64,000 nt of DNA from Arthrobacter sp. RIT-PI-e. GTDB lineage: Bacteria > Actinomycetota > Actinomycetes > Actinomycetales > Micrococcaceae. Positions 9,587-17,375 of this stretch are shown here, piece after piece. The translations under genes were made by a program, and so were the position numbers. Within the stretch, counting starts at the first letter, position 1; every line of letters begins with the position of its first letter. Under the pieces are notes generated by a model. It searched no databases. It saw nothing but the letters and a program-made list of their open reading frames with translations, and was not told the origin of the DNA. Location of the stretch: assembly GCF_001187915.1 (NCBI RefSeq), contig NZ_LGIU01000097.1, forward strand, positions 24,570 through 88,569, in the 5' to 3' direction.

Positions 9587-10587
9587 TGCACACGCACCCT
9601 CGGGTCGATGACGGAGTAGGACAGGTCCACGATCAGGTTGATCAGGGCGTAGAGGATGGCGATGAAGATGATGAAGCCCTGGAGCACGGGGTAGTCCAGC
9701 CCGAAGATCGCGTCCCGCAGGAACCGGCCGATCCCGTTGAAGGCGAAGACCGTCTCCGTGAGCACCGCACCCGAGATCAGCAGACCCAGCTGGAGGCCGA
9801 TGGTGGTGACCACGGGGAGCATCGCGTTCCGCAGGATGAAACTCCCCCGGATGGTGCGCTCCATGAGGCCCTTGGCACGGGCGGTGCGTACGTAGTCGGC
9901 GTTCTGCACCTCGAGCACGGAGGCCCGGGTGATGCGCACGATGATCGCCAGCGGGATGGTGCCGAGGGCGATCCCGGGGAGGATCAGGTGCTGCAGGGCG
10001 TCCCACGCGGCGTCGTACTCACCCGTGAGCACGCCGTCCAGCACGTAGAACTGGGTGTAGTGCGTCGCGTCGATCCTCGGGTTCTGCCGCCCGTCCGGCG
10101 GGAGCAGCGACCATTGGATGGCGAAGAGGTACTTGAGGATGAAGGCGAGGAAGAAGACGGGGACCGTGATGCCGATCAGGCTCAGCACCACGGAACCGTG
10201 GTCCAGGATCCGGCCGTAGTGACGCGCGGCGAGGTACCCCAGCGGGATGCCGATGCCGATGGCGAAGATCAGGGCCACGATGGTGAGTTCCATGGTGGCC
10301 GGGAACCGGGTGGCGAACTCCTCGAGCACGGGGCGTCCGGTGTTGATGGAGACGCCGAAGTCACCGCGCAGCAACCGGCCCATGTAGGTGAGGTACTGCA
10401 CGGGGAGCGGGCGGTCGAACCCGTAGAGCTCGTTGACTCGGGCCACCGCCTCGGGCGTGGCCTTCTCCCCCAGCAGGGCCGTGGCCGGGCCGCCGGGAAG
10501 ACTGCGGACCCAGAGGAACAGCAGGATGGACAGGCCGAAGAGGGTGGGGATGAGCAGCGCTATCCGCTTGCCGATGACGCGTAACAC
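9583..10587 (-). CDS. dppB: Peptide ABC transporter permease, DppB/OppB type
   Basis: A 334-residue inner-membrane permease. The N-terminal segment (about 9-30) is followed by the periplasmic region FDRPLPVQYLTYMGRLLRGD that is diagnostic of DppB/OppB, then the permease domain with the coupling loop NADYVRTARAKGLMERTI and the end LVDLSYSVIDPRVRVQ. The start is GTG at 10587. A strong hairpin lies between it and dppA, so the permeases may be expressed at a lower level than the binding protein. Confidence 0.92.
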   Translation of the reverse strand: MLRVIGKRIALLIPTLFGLSILLFLWVRSLPGGPATALLGEKATPEAVARVNELYGFDRPLPVQYLTYMGRLLRGDFGVSINTGRPVLEEFATRFPATMELTIVALIFAIGIGIPLGYLAARHYGRILDHGSVVLSLIGITVPVFFLAFILKYLFAIQWSLLPPDGRQNPRIDATHYTQFYVLDGVLTGEYDAAWDALQHLILPGIALGTIPLAIIVRITRASVLEVQNADYVRTARAKGLMERTIRGSFILRNAMLPVVTTIGLQLGLLISGAVLTETVFAFNGIGRFLRDAIFGLDYPVLQGFIIFIAILYALINLIVDLSYSVIDPRVRVQ

Positions 10588-10643
10588 GGGTAGTCCTTCC
10601 GGATGGTCCGGCGATCACCGGACAGATGTAGTACAGCACGCCA

Positions 10644-10673
10644 GGAGCCGGCCCCCGGGTGGGGGCCGGCTCC
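10644..10673 (-). terminator. Hairpin between dppA and dppB (terminator/attenuator)
   Basis: GGAGCCGGCCCCC and GGGGGCCGGCTCC form a 13-bp perfect stem with a GGGT loop (plus-strand reading), just after the dppA stop. It can end most dppA transcripts while allowing some read-through into dppB-dppC, a common arrangement for solute-binding proteins. Confidence 0.7.
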
Positions 10674-10691
10674 ATCGGTTCTGCGGCGCTG

Positions 10692-12386
10692 TTACTCGCT
10701 CAGCTCGATCTCGGAGAAGACCTCGTCGCTGACGGGGCTCGCCGGGTAGGAGGTGACGCGCGGTGCGAAGGCCAGCGAGGGGGCCGGGTGGGCCAGCGGG
10801 ATGGCCGGGTTGAACTCGGCGATCTGCTCGTTGATGTCCTTGTACAGCTCCGTCTGCTCGCCGCGGTCGCTGGTCCCGCGGGCCTCGTCCAGGGCCGCGA
10901 ACAGCTCGGGGTTGTCGAAACCGAACTCCGGCTTCTCCCGTCCGAAGAAGACGCCGATGAAGTTGTCGGTGTCGTTGTAGTCGCCGGTCCACCCGAGCAG
11001 GTGGAGACCGTGGTCGGCGGTGCCCTGGACCTGGTTCAGGTAGTCGGGCGACCACGCGGCGGGAGCCGGGTTGACCCGGATACCCACGTCGCTGAGCTGC
11101 GCCTGCAGGTTGGTGAAGACCTGCTCCGGCGTGGGCATGTACGGACGGGAGACGTTCGTGGGGTAGTTGAAGGTGATCTCGAAGCCGTCGGGGTACCCCG
11201 CCTCGGTGAGGAGCTCGCGCGCGCGCTCCGGGTCGAAGTCGTACGTGGTGACGTCCTCGTTGTAGCCGTCGACCACCGGCGGGATGAACTGCGAGGCCAC
11301 CTCGGTACCCTCGGGCAGGGTCTGCGAGACCAGGGCCTCCTTGTCGATCGCGTGGGCGATGGCCTCACGCACCAGGGGGTCCTGCAGCTCGGGGATCTGC
11401 TGGTTCATGCCGAGGTACAGGATGGTGAACGGGTCGCGCGGGACGATGTTGTACCCGGCATCCTTGAGGGACTGCGTGTCCGCCGGCGCCACGAGGTCGT
11501 AGCCGTCGATCGTGCCGGCCTCGAGGGCCTGGCGGCGTGCCTGGGGGTCGTCGATGATCCGGAACGTCACGTCGCTGATCTGACCCTGCTCACCCCAGTA
11601 GTCCGGGTAGGCGGAGAGCTGCAGCTGCTCACCCACGGACCAGGAGTCGAACGTGAACGGCCCCGTACCCACCGGGTTGCCCAGGGCGTACTCGCTGAGC
11701 GAGGGGGTGTCCTCGGTGCCGCCGATCTCGTCCGCGGAGAACTCCTCCAGCGCGGTGGGGCTCTGCATGGCGAAGGCGGGCAGGGAGAGCGCCGCGATGA
11801 AGCCGGCGAACGGCTGCGCGAGGTTGATGGTGGCCTCGTTGTCGCCGGAGGCCTCGCAGGACTCGTAGACGGCGTCCTCGGGGCTGTCCGCGAAGCCGCG
11901 GAACAGCGAGTTGTAGTAGTAGGAGACCGTCTCCGCCTGCTGGATGCCGGTCCAGTTGTACCAACGGTCGAAGTTGTAGCAGACCGCCTCGGCGTCGAAC
12001 GGGGTGCCGTCGTGGAAGGTGACCCCCTCCTTGAGCTGGAAGACCGTGGACAGTCCGTCCTCGGAGGTCTCCCACGACTCCGCGAGCAGCGGCGCCGGGT
12101 TGGCCGTACCGGGCTCCACACCCACCAGGCCCTCGAAGATCTGCCGGCTGACGCGGAAGGACTCGCCGTCGCTGGCGAAGGCGGGGTCGAGCGACTTCGG
12201 GTCCGAGGAGGCCGCGAAGACGAAGCTGGAGTCCACGGTGGACTCGCCCTCCGCGCCCGTGTTCTCCTCGCGCTCGCTCTGCACGCAGCCGCTCAGCAGA
12301 AGTGCTGCGATGGACATTCCTGCCGTGAGGGCGGCGCGTTTGCGCACAGAACCTGCGCCCTGCACTGCGGTGCCTCGGTTGGACAT
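10692..12386 (-). CDS. dppA: Peptide ABC transporter substrate-binding lipoprotein
   Basis: A 564-residue secreted, lipid-anchored binding protein of the DppA/OppA family (SBP_bac_5). The signal peptide has a twin-Arg-free basic start and the lipobox LLSGC. The family core is visible: SDPKSLDPAFASDGESFRVSRQIFEGL split over the first 70 residues after the lipobox, and the VTFHDGTPFDAEAVCYNFDRW signature region. ATG codons at 12389 and 12386 are adjacent; AGGGAG spacing favours 12386. First gene of the dppABC unit. The substrate (di- or oligopeptide) cannot be told. Confidence 0.9.
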   Translation of the reverse strand: MSNRGTAVQGAGSVRKRAALTAGMSIAALLLSGCVQSEREENTGAEGESTVDSSFVFAASSDPKSLDPAFASDGESFRVSRQIFEGLVGVEPGTANPAPLLAESWETSEDGLSTVFQLKEGVTFHDGTPFDAEAVCYNFDRWYNWTGIQQAETVSYYYNSLFRGFADSPEDAVYESCEASGDNEATINLAQPFAGFIAALSLPAFAMQSPTALEEFSADEIGGTEDTPSLSEYALGNPVGTGPFTFDSWSVGEQLQLSAYPDYWGEQGQISDVTFRIIDDPQARRQALEAGTIDGYDLVAPADTQSLKDAGYNIVPRDPFTILYLGMNQQIPELQDPLVREAIAHAIDKEALVSQTLPEGTEVASQFIPPVVDGYNEDVTTYDFDPERARELLTEAGYPDGFEITFNYPTNVSRPYMPTPEQVFTNLQAQLSDVGIRVNPAPAAWSPDYLNQVQGTADHGLHLLGWTGDYNDTDNFIGVFFGREKPEFGFDNPELFAALDEARGTSDRGEQTELYKDINEQIAEFNPAIPLAHPAPSLAFAPRVTSYPASPVSDEVFSEIELSE

Positions 12387-12600
12387 CATTACTCCCTGGT
12401 CAACGAGTGAATTCTGGCGGACGAACCGCTCTCCATGGGGTACCGCGCAAGGCAGCTCCACCATGTTCCGTGTGATGAGCGTAACTTCCGCCAGAAGCCA
12501 CTTCGTTACTTTTGGGGCCAGGATGGTTACGATTTGGTCTCGAGAGTCTTCCGCCGGGCAGTTGTCACCTCCCGGAAACGTCGGTGTAACAGGGGGATCG

Positions 12601-13608
12601 ATGACGGCCGGGACCAGCACCACCGCTGCACGCTTCCGGCGCTTCGCGGAGATCGAGGTGCGGGGCGTCTCACCGCTCTACGAGCAGTGGTGCCTGGGCA
12701 TCAGTACCGATCCCGAGCTCCTGACCCTCCTCGACCACCTCCCCTCCCCACGGCGCCAGCCCAACCTGCTGCTCGGGGCCGCACGCCTGGCCGGGGTGCC
12801 GCTCGAGGACTACCGCTCCTTCCGGCGCTTCGTGCTGCAGCACTGGGAGACCATCCGCCGAACGCTGGAGACCCGGACCACGCAGACCAACGAGGCCGGC
12901 CGGTGCGCCGTCCTGCTCCCGCTCCTCACGCAGATCGGCGCTGCCGAGGGCAGGCCGCTGGCCCTGATCGAGGTGGGTGCCTCCGCGGGGCTCTGCCTCT
13001 ACCCGGACCGCTACGCCTACCGGTACTCCCCCGGCCCCCACCTCGCACCGGCCTCCGGTTCACCCATGCCTGCCCTGGACTGCCGGGTGAGCGGACCGGC
13101 ACCCCTGCCGAGCGCGCTCCCGGAGATCGTCTGGCGGGCGGGTGTGGACCTCAGCCCGCTGCGCGCGGACGTGCCCGACGACGTCCGCTGGCTGGAGGCG
13201 CTCGTCTGGCCCGGGCAGGAGCACCGCACCGAGCGGCTGCGCGCCGCCCTCGGCGTGGTCCGGAGGGAACCACCGCTGCTCGTCGAGGGGGATCTCAACG
13301 AGGAGATCGCGCCGCTCGTGGCCCGCGCACCGCAGGACGCCGTCGTGGTGGTGTTCCACACCGCCGTCCTCGCCTACCTCGACGCCGCGGGCCGGGCCCG
13401 CTTCGCATCCACGATGACCGGCCTCACCGGGCAGCGGGAGAGGCCGGTGCACTGGATCTCCAACGAGGGCGCGGGCACCCTGACGGGCGTGGCCGGAGCG
13501 CTCGGGAAGAGCCCCGGGGAACGGGACGGCTCGTTCGTGCTGCGGCACGACGGGCGGACGGTGGCCCGCACCGGGCCCCACGGACAGTACCTCGACTGGC
13601 TGCCCTGA
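12601..13608 (+). CDS. DUF2332 family protein
   Basis: A 335-residue soluble protein of unknown function, typical of actinobacteria. It has IEVGASAGLCLYPDRYAY, which resembles the glycine-rich loop of S-adenosylmethionine methyltransferases (G-A-S-A-G), and VVVFHTAVLAYLD further on, so a methyltransferase-like fold is possible but unproven. The ATG start at 12601 has AGGGGG four bases before it. It faces dppA divergently and ends tail to tail with the MarP-like gene, 4 nt apart. The 214 bp before it holds only a possible shared promoter region with no motif that I can assign. Confidence 0.8.
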   Translation: MTAGTSTTAARFRRFAEIEVRGVSPLYEQWCLGISTDPELLTLLDHLPSPRRQPNLLLGAARLAGVPLEDYRSFRRFVLQHWETIRRTLETRTTQTNEAGRCAVLLPLLTQIGAAEGRPLALIEVGASAGLCLYPDRYAYRYSPGPHLAPASGSPMPALDCRVSGPAPLPSALPEIVWRAGVDLSPLRADVPDDVRWLEALVWPGQEHRTERLRAALGVVRREPPLLVEGDLNEEIAPLVARAPQDAVVVVFHTAVLAYLDAAGRARFASTMTGLTGQRERPVHWISNEGAGTLTGVAGALGKSPGERDGSFVLRHDGRTVARTGPHGQYLDWLP

Positions 13609-13612
13609 GACG

Positions 13613-14812
13613 TCAGCCGCGCGTGCACCGACCTGCGGAGACGGGCTCGCTCAGGCCGGGGGCGCCCAGGGCGATGGGGCGCAGCTCCTCGAGGGAGAGT
13701 GCATAGCCCACCGGGGCGTCAGCCGTGGACTTCGCGAAGACCACACCGGCAACGCGTCCCTGCAGATCCAGCAGCGGCCCCCCGGAGTTCCCCTGCTGCA
13801 CGTTCGCGGCGAGGCTGTAGACCTGGAGCGGCTGGGGGTCGGCGCCGTAGATGTCGTTCACGAGCACGGGCGAGAGACTCTGCACGCTCGCGGGCTGGAT
13901 CCGGTAGGGACCACCTGCGGGATACCCGGCGAACGCCGCCGTCGCCCCGCTGTCCAGCTCCTCACCGAGCGGGAGCGGGGACGCCGGCAGGTCGTCGACG
14001 GCGATCACGGCGATGTCGCGGGCCGTGTCCAGCTGGACCACGCGCCCCTGCCGGGCTCCTGCTCCGGGCACCTCCACCACCGGCTGATCCACCCCGGCCA
14101 CCACGTGGGCGTTGGTGATCACGCGTCCGGGGGCGACGACGAACCCCGACCCCGTCTGGTTCTGCCCGCACTGGAAGGCGGTACCGGTGATCCGGACCAC
14201 GGAAGAGCCGGCTGCGGTGAGCTCCGGGGTGTCCACGGAGGCATCGGGGATCTGGGCGGGGACGGCGGGACCTACGCCCTCGAGGAGGGTGGGGATGCCG
14301 TCGTCCACCGCGATGCTCCGCAGCTGCGCCATCCAGGAGCGCACGGGGGCAGGGGTGGTGGAGTCGATGGCACGGATCACCTGCGACCCGGCGATCTGCT
14401 GCGACAGGAAGGGCGCCCCGAGGGTACCCACGCTGAACGCGAGCATGGAGAGCACGAGCGCTGCGACCACCACGTTGACCACCCCACCGAGGAGCCGGTC
14501 CACGAAGCGCAGCGGCGGGAAGTCGGACCACCTGCGGATCGACGCCCCGAGCGCGGAGCCGATGCCCTGACCCACGACGATCAGGACGATCAGGGTGCCG
14601 ATCACGGCAATCAGGCGCCACGGGTTCTGCGGGACCCACTCGCTCACCAGCGGGATGGCGAAGAACGCCGCCACCGCACCGGCCACGAACCCGGCGATCC
14701 CGCCGAGGGTGACGAGGAAGCCGTTGCGGAGCCCGGCCACGAGATAGCCGAGGAGCACCACCACCAGCACGAGGTCGAGGACCGTGAACCCCTCGAGACT
14801 GATTTCCGACAC
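13613..14812 (-). CDS. MarP-type membrane serine protease (CvpA domain plus trypsin-like domain)
   Basis: A 399-residue protein, almost exactly the length of mycobacterial MarP (acid resistance protease). Residues 1-160 form a CvpA/colicin-V-production membrane domain with four hydrophobic segments. The external protease domain has all three catalytic positions: His near 235 in TNAHVVAG, Asp near 266 in DTARDIAVI, and Ser near 341 in GNSGGPLLD. Two cysteines (in FQCGQNQ and near the C-terminus, GRC) could form the known disulfide. The GTG start at 14812 is preceded by AGGGGAG with 5-nt spacing. By family it acts in envelope acid and oxidative stress. Confidence 0.88.
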   Translation of the reverse strand: MSEISLEGFTVLDLVLVVVLLGYLVAGLRNGFLVTLGGIAGFVAGAVAAFFAIPLVSEWVPQNPWRLIAVIGTLIVLIVVGQGIGSALGASIRRWSDFPPLRFVDRLLGGVVNVVVAALVLSMLAFSVGTLGAPFLSQQIAGSQVIRAIDSTTPAPVRSWMAQLRSIAVDDGIPTLLEGVGPAVPAQIPDASVDTPELTAAGSSVVRITGTAFQCGQNQTGSGFVVAPGRVITNAHVVAGVDQPVVEVPGAGARQGRVVQLDTARDIAVIAVDDLPASPLPLGEELDSGATAAFAGYPAGGPYRIQPASVQSLSPVLVNDIYGADPQPLQVYSLAANVQQGNSGGPLLDLQGRVAGVVFAKSTADAPVGYALSLEELRPIALGAPGLSEPVSAGRCTRG

Positions 14813-15018
14813 GAACACTCCCCTGGCTGTGATCGCCGGAGGGGACAGCCCGTCCGGCACGTGAGCGATTCTAGCCGCGAAGCATGGGAGCGCCGTGGGA
14901 GCGGGTCCCACGGCGGATCACCGGAACCTGTATCAGTCGTCACATCTGCTCCGGTACGGCAAGATGGACAGTAGACGACCGAGCGGATCGCCGCCCCCAC
15001 GAAGCATCAGGAGAATTC

Positions 15019-15696
15019 ATGGACATCGAGGTACTGCGCCGGGCGCCCCTCTTCGCGACACTGGGCGACGACGTCTTCGCCGCCCTCACCGACGAGCTCA
15101 CCGAGGTGGATCTCCCGCGGGGCTCCTCCGTCTTCCGGGAGGGCGACCAGGGCGATCAGCTGTACTTCATCGTCTCCGGCAAGATCAAGCTCGGCCGCAC
15201 CGCCCAGGACGGCCGGGAGAACCTCCTGGCGATCCTTGGCCCCGGCGAGCTGTTCGGCGAGATGGCCCTCTTCGACCCGAGCCCCCGCACCGCCACGGCC
15301 ACGGCCGTCTCGGAGACGCGGCTGGCCGGACTGAGGAACGAGAACCTCCGCACCCTGCTGGAGACCCGCCCGGAGGTGTCGGCGCAGCTCCTGCAGGCCC
15401 TGGCACGCAGACTCCGCCGCACCAACGAGTCCCTCGCGGACCTGGTCTTCTCCGACGTGCCCGGCCGCGTGGCGAAAGCACTGCTGGACCTCGCCGACCG
15501 CTTCGGCAGGCCCGCCACGGACGGCATCCTGGTGGCTCATGAGCTCACCCAGGAAGAGCTGGCGCAGCTGGTCGGCGCCTCCCGCGAGACGGTCAACAAG
15601 GCGCTCGCCGAGTTCGTGCAGCGTGGCTGGCTCCGCCTGGAGGCGCGCGCCGTCGTCATCCTCGACATCCAGCGGCTCCGCCAGCGCAGCCGCTGA
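15019..15696 (+). CDS. Crp/Fnr-family regulator, GlxR-like
   Basis: A 225-residue cyclic-nucleotide-binding transcription factor. The N-terminal cNMP domain has GELFGEMALFDPSPRTATATA, the phosphate-binding cassette with the Glu and Arg that contact cAMP. The C-terminal winged helix contains TQEELAQLVGASRETVNKAL. Sequence and genome position next to a MarP-like gene match the actinobacterial GlxR/Crp global regulator. AGGAGA precedes the ATG. GTGA-N6-TCAC is its expected site; one copy is seen at 20661-20674. Confidence 0.92.
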   Translation: MDIEVLRRAPLFATLGDDVFAALTDELTEVDLPRGSSVFREGDQGDQLYFIVSGKIKLGRTAQDGRENLLAILGPGELFGEMALFDPSPRTATATAVSETRLAGLRNENLRTLLETRPEVSAQLLQALARRLRRTNESLADLVFSDVPGRVAKALLDLADRFGRPATDGILVAHELTQEELAQLVGASRETVNKALAEFVQRGWLRLEARAVVILDIQRLRQRSR

Positions 15697-15711
15697 CCTT
15701 TCCCCCTCCAT

Positions 15712-15748
15712 GCGGAAGGCATCCGCCCGGTGGGTGGGTGCTTTCCGC
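15712..15748 (+). terminator. Hairpin terminator after the Crp-like gene
   Basis: A 17-bp stem with three G-U pairs (starting GCGGAA, ending TTCCGC) and a 3-nt loop, lying between the convergent crp-like and NUDIX genes. Confidence 0.65.
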
Positions 15749-15776
15749 TGTTCTCCCTGCTCGGCGGGAGAGCCCT

Positions 15777-16691
15777 TCAGCGTCCGCGCTGCGCCGAACC
15801 GCCCTCGGTGAGCCGGGGGCACTCGACCTCCAGCATCAGCGTCCCCTCCTGCTCGGCGAGGTGCGGGTGGTAGACCTTCACGGGCCGCTTGTGGGAGAGG
15901 TACGCCACGCAGCCGCGCGAGGACCCGATCTTCTCGAGGATCACCTCCACGGCGGGAACCGCGAGATCGCTGAGCGTCCGGCCCACGCTGTTCTGCTGAC
16001 CGATCTCGTCGCCGAGCCGGGTGGTGTCGCGCTCGGCGATCTCACGAGCCGCCCAGCGCCACCCACCCCACACGCCCTTGCTGTCCAGGATGCTGGGTTC
16101 CTGGTTCACCGGTTGCGCAGCGGCGAAGTAGTGGGTGTCGAAGCGGCGGTGCGCGAAGTCCGGGGTGAGCCAGTGAGACAGCGGCTTGATGAGATCGGTC
16201 CGGACACCGAGCCCGCGGCGGCCGAGGATGTCCGCGAAACGGCACTCGCCCTCGTTGATGGCCTCGCGCGCCCTCATCCACTCCTTGGCCTGCGTGCCCT
16301 CCACCAGGGACGACGCGTCCGGGCCGGCGAGCAGCACACCGGTCTCCTCGAACAGCTCACGGATCGCGCAGAGCACGTGCCGGCGGGCGGCCCGATGGTC
16401 CTCCATCCCGAGAGTCTTCGCCCACAGGGAGGGGGACGGACCGAACCAGCGGACGTCGTCGTCGTCGGACTCGTCGACACTCCCGCCGGGGAAGCCCACC
16501 ACCCCGAGCGGGGACTCGCCACGGCGGTAGGAGAGATACGTCTCGGTGCCGATCGCCCGGTCACGCAGGAGGACCACGGACGACGCCGGGCGGGCGGCGA
16601 GGGGGGTGCGCTCACCGTGCTCCACCCAGCTCTGCGCCGCGCCACGCTGGTCCGGGGGCACGGGGAAGTACCTGGTGCTGAGACGGTCCAC
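15777..16691 (-). CDS. NUDIX hydrolase, NUDT19-like
   Basis: A 304-residue hydrolase of nucleoside diphosphate-X compounds. The Nudix box is split by an insertion: GFPGGSVDESDDDD is followed about 35 residues later by RELFEETGVLL. A long insertion in the box is characteristic of the NUDT19/RP2 group, some of whose members hydrolyse acyl-CoA. GTG start at 16691, 3 nt after the ridA stop, so DUF4177, ridA and this gene form one minus-strand unit. The substrate is unknown. Confidence 0.82.
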   Translation of the reverse strand: MDRLSTRYFPVPPDQRGAAQSWVEHGERTPLAARPASSVVLLRDRAIGTETYLSYRRGESPLGVVGFPGGSVDESDDDDVRWFGPSPSLWAKTLGMEDHRAARRHVLCAIRELFEETGVLLAGPDASSLVEGTQAKEWMRAREAINEGECRFADILGRRGLGVRTDLIKPLSHWLTPDFAHRRFDTHYFAAAQPVNQEPSILDSKGVWGGWRWAAREIAERDTTRLGDEIGQQNSVGRTLSDLAVPAVEVILEKIGSSRGCVAYLSHKRPVKVYHPHLAEQEGTLMLEVECPRLTEGGSAQRGR

Positions 16692-16694
16692 GGG

Positions 16695-17182
16695 CTAGAC
16701 GAACTCCGCGACGAGCTCGACCTCGACCGGCGAGTCCAGGGGCAGGACGGCCACACCCACGGCGGAACGGGCATGCACACCGGCGTCACCGAACGCGTGG
16801 CCGAGCAGCTCGGAGGCACCGTTGATCACCCCGGGCTGGCCGGTGAAGGAGGGGTCGGAGGCCACGAAGCCCACCACCTTGACGATCCGCGTGACCCGAT
16901 CCAGGTCCCCGATGCGGCTCTTGACGGCGGCGAGCGCGTTCACGGCGCAGGTAGCGGCGAGTGATCGGGCGGTTTCCGCGTCCACGCCGCCGGGCGCGCC
17001 GACCTTGCCCGAAGCTGTGAGTTCGCCCCCAATGAAGGGCAGCTGGCCGGAGGTGAACACCAGCGTCCCGCTGGTCACGGCGGGGGCGGACGAGGCCCCC
17101 GGCGCAGCCCCTCGGGAAGGGGGATGCCGGGCGCCGCGAGACGTGCCTCGACCGCCGACTGCCCCGGATTCGCGGGTGACAC
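16695..17182 (-). pseudogene. RidA-family protein gene with a -1 frameshift in a G run
   Basis: RidA (YjgF) proteins deaminate reactive enamine/imine intermediates. The conserved body is intact in one frame: AVTSGTLVFTSGQLPFIGG, then RIVKVVGFVASDPSFTGQP and GVHARSAVGVAVLPLDSPVEV. The expected N-terminus (SPANPGQSAVEARLAAPGIP) is in another frame from a GTG at 17182, three bases after the DUF4177 stop. The frames join if one G is added to the GGGG run at 17108-17111 (minus strand). Either the gene is broken or a base was lost in sequencing. Confidence 0.72.
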
Positions 17183-17184
17183 CG

Positions 17185-17340
17185 TCAGTTCTTCTCCCGC
17201 TTGAGGTAGGCCACGAGGCCCTTGCCGTCGGGACCGGGGACCACCTGCACGAGCTCCCAGCCATCGTCGCCCCACTGATCGAGGATCTGCTTGGTGGCGT
17301 GGATGATGAGTGGAATCGTGGAGTACTCCCATTTCGTCAT
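17185..17340 (-). CDS. DUF4177 small protein
   Basis: A 51-residue protein starting MTKWEYSTIPLI, with DQWGDDGWELVQVVPG, the pattern of the DUF4177 family (function unknown). A TACCCT -10 box (minus 17352-17347) ends 6 nt before the ATG, so the mRNA is probably leaderless. First gene of the unit with ridA and the NUDIX gene. It is divergent from the PBP gene with only 35 bp between the two start codons. Confidence 0.82.
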   Translation of the reverse strand: MTKWEYSTIPLIIHATKQILDQWGDDGWELVQVVPGPDGKGLVAYLKREKN

Positions 17341-17375
17341 GGGAAAAGGGTAACGCGTGCTTGTAAACTGGAATA
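17341..17375. promoter_or_regulatory. Compact divergent promoter pair, both leaderless
   Basis: The 35-bp gap carries TAAACT (17364-17369, plus) six bases before the PBP ATG at 17376, and TACCCT (17352-17347, minus) six bases before the DUF4177 ATG at 17340. Neither start has a ribosome site. The -35 region of each promoter must overlap the -10 and start region of the other. Confidence 0.6.

Noticed and set aside
12470..12486. Crp/GlxR site TGTGATGAGCGTAACT before dppA
   Set aside because: Only the left half matches the consensus; the right half has too many mismatches.
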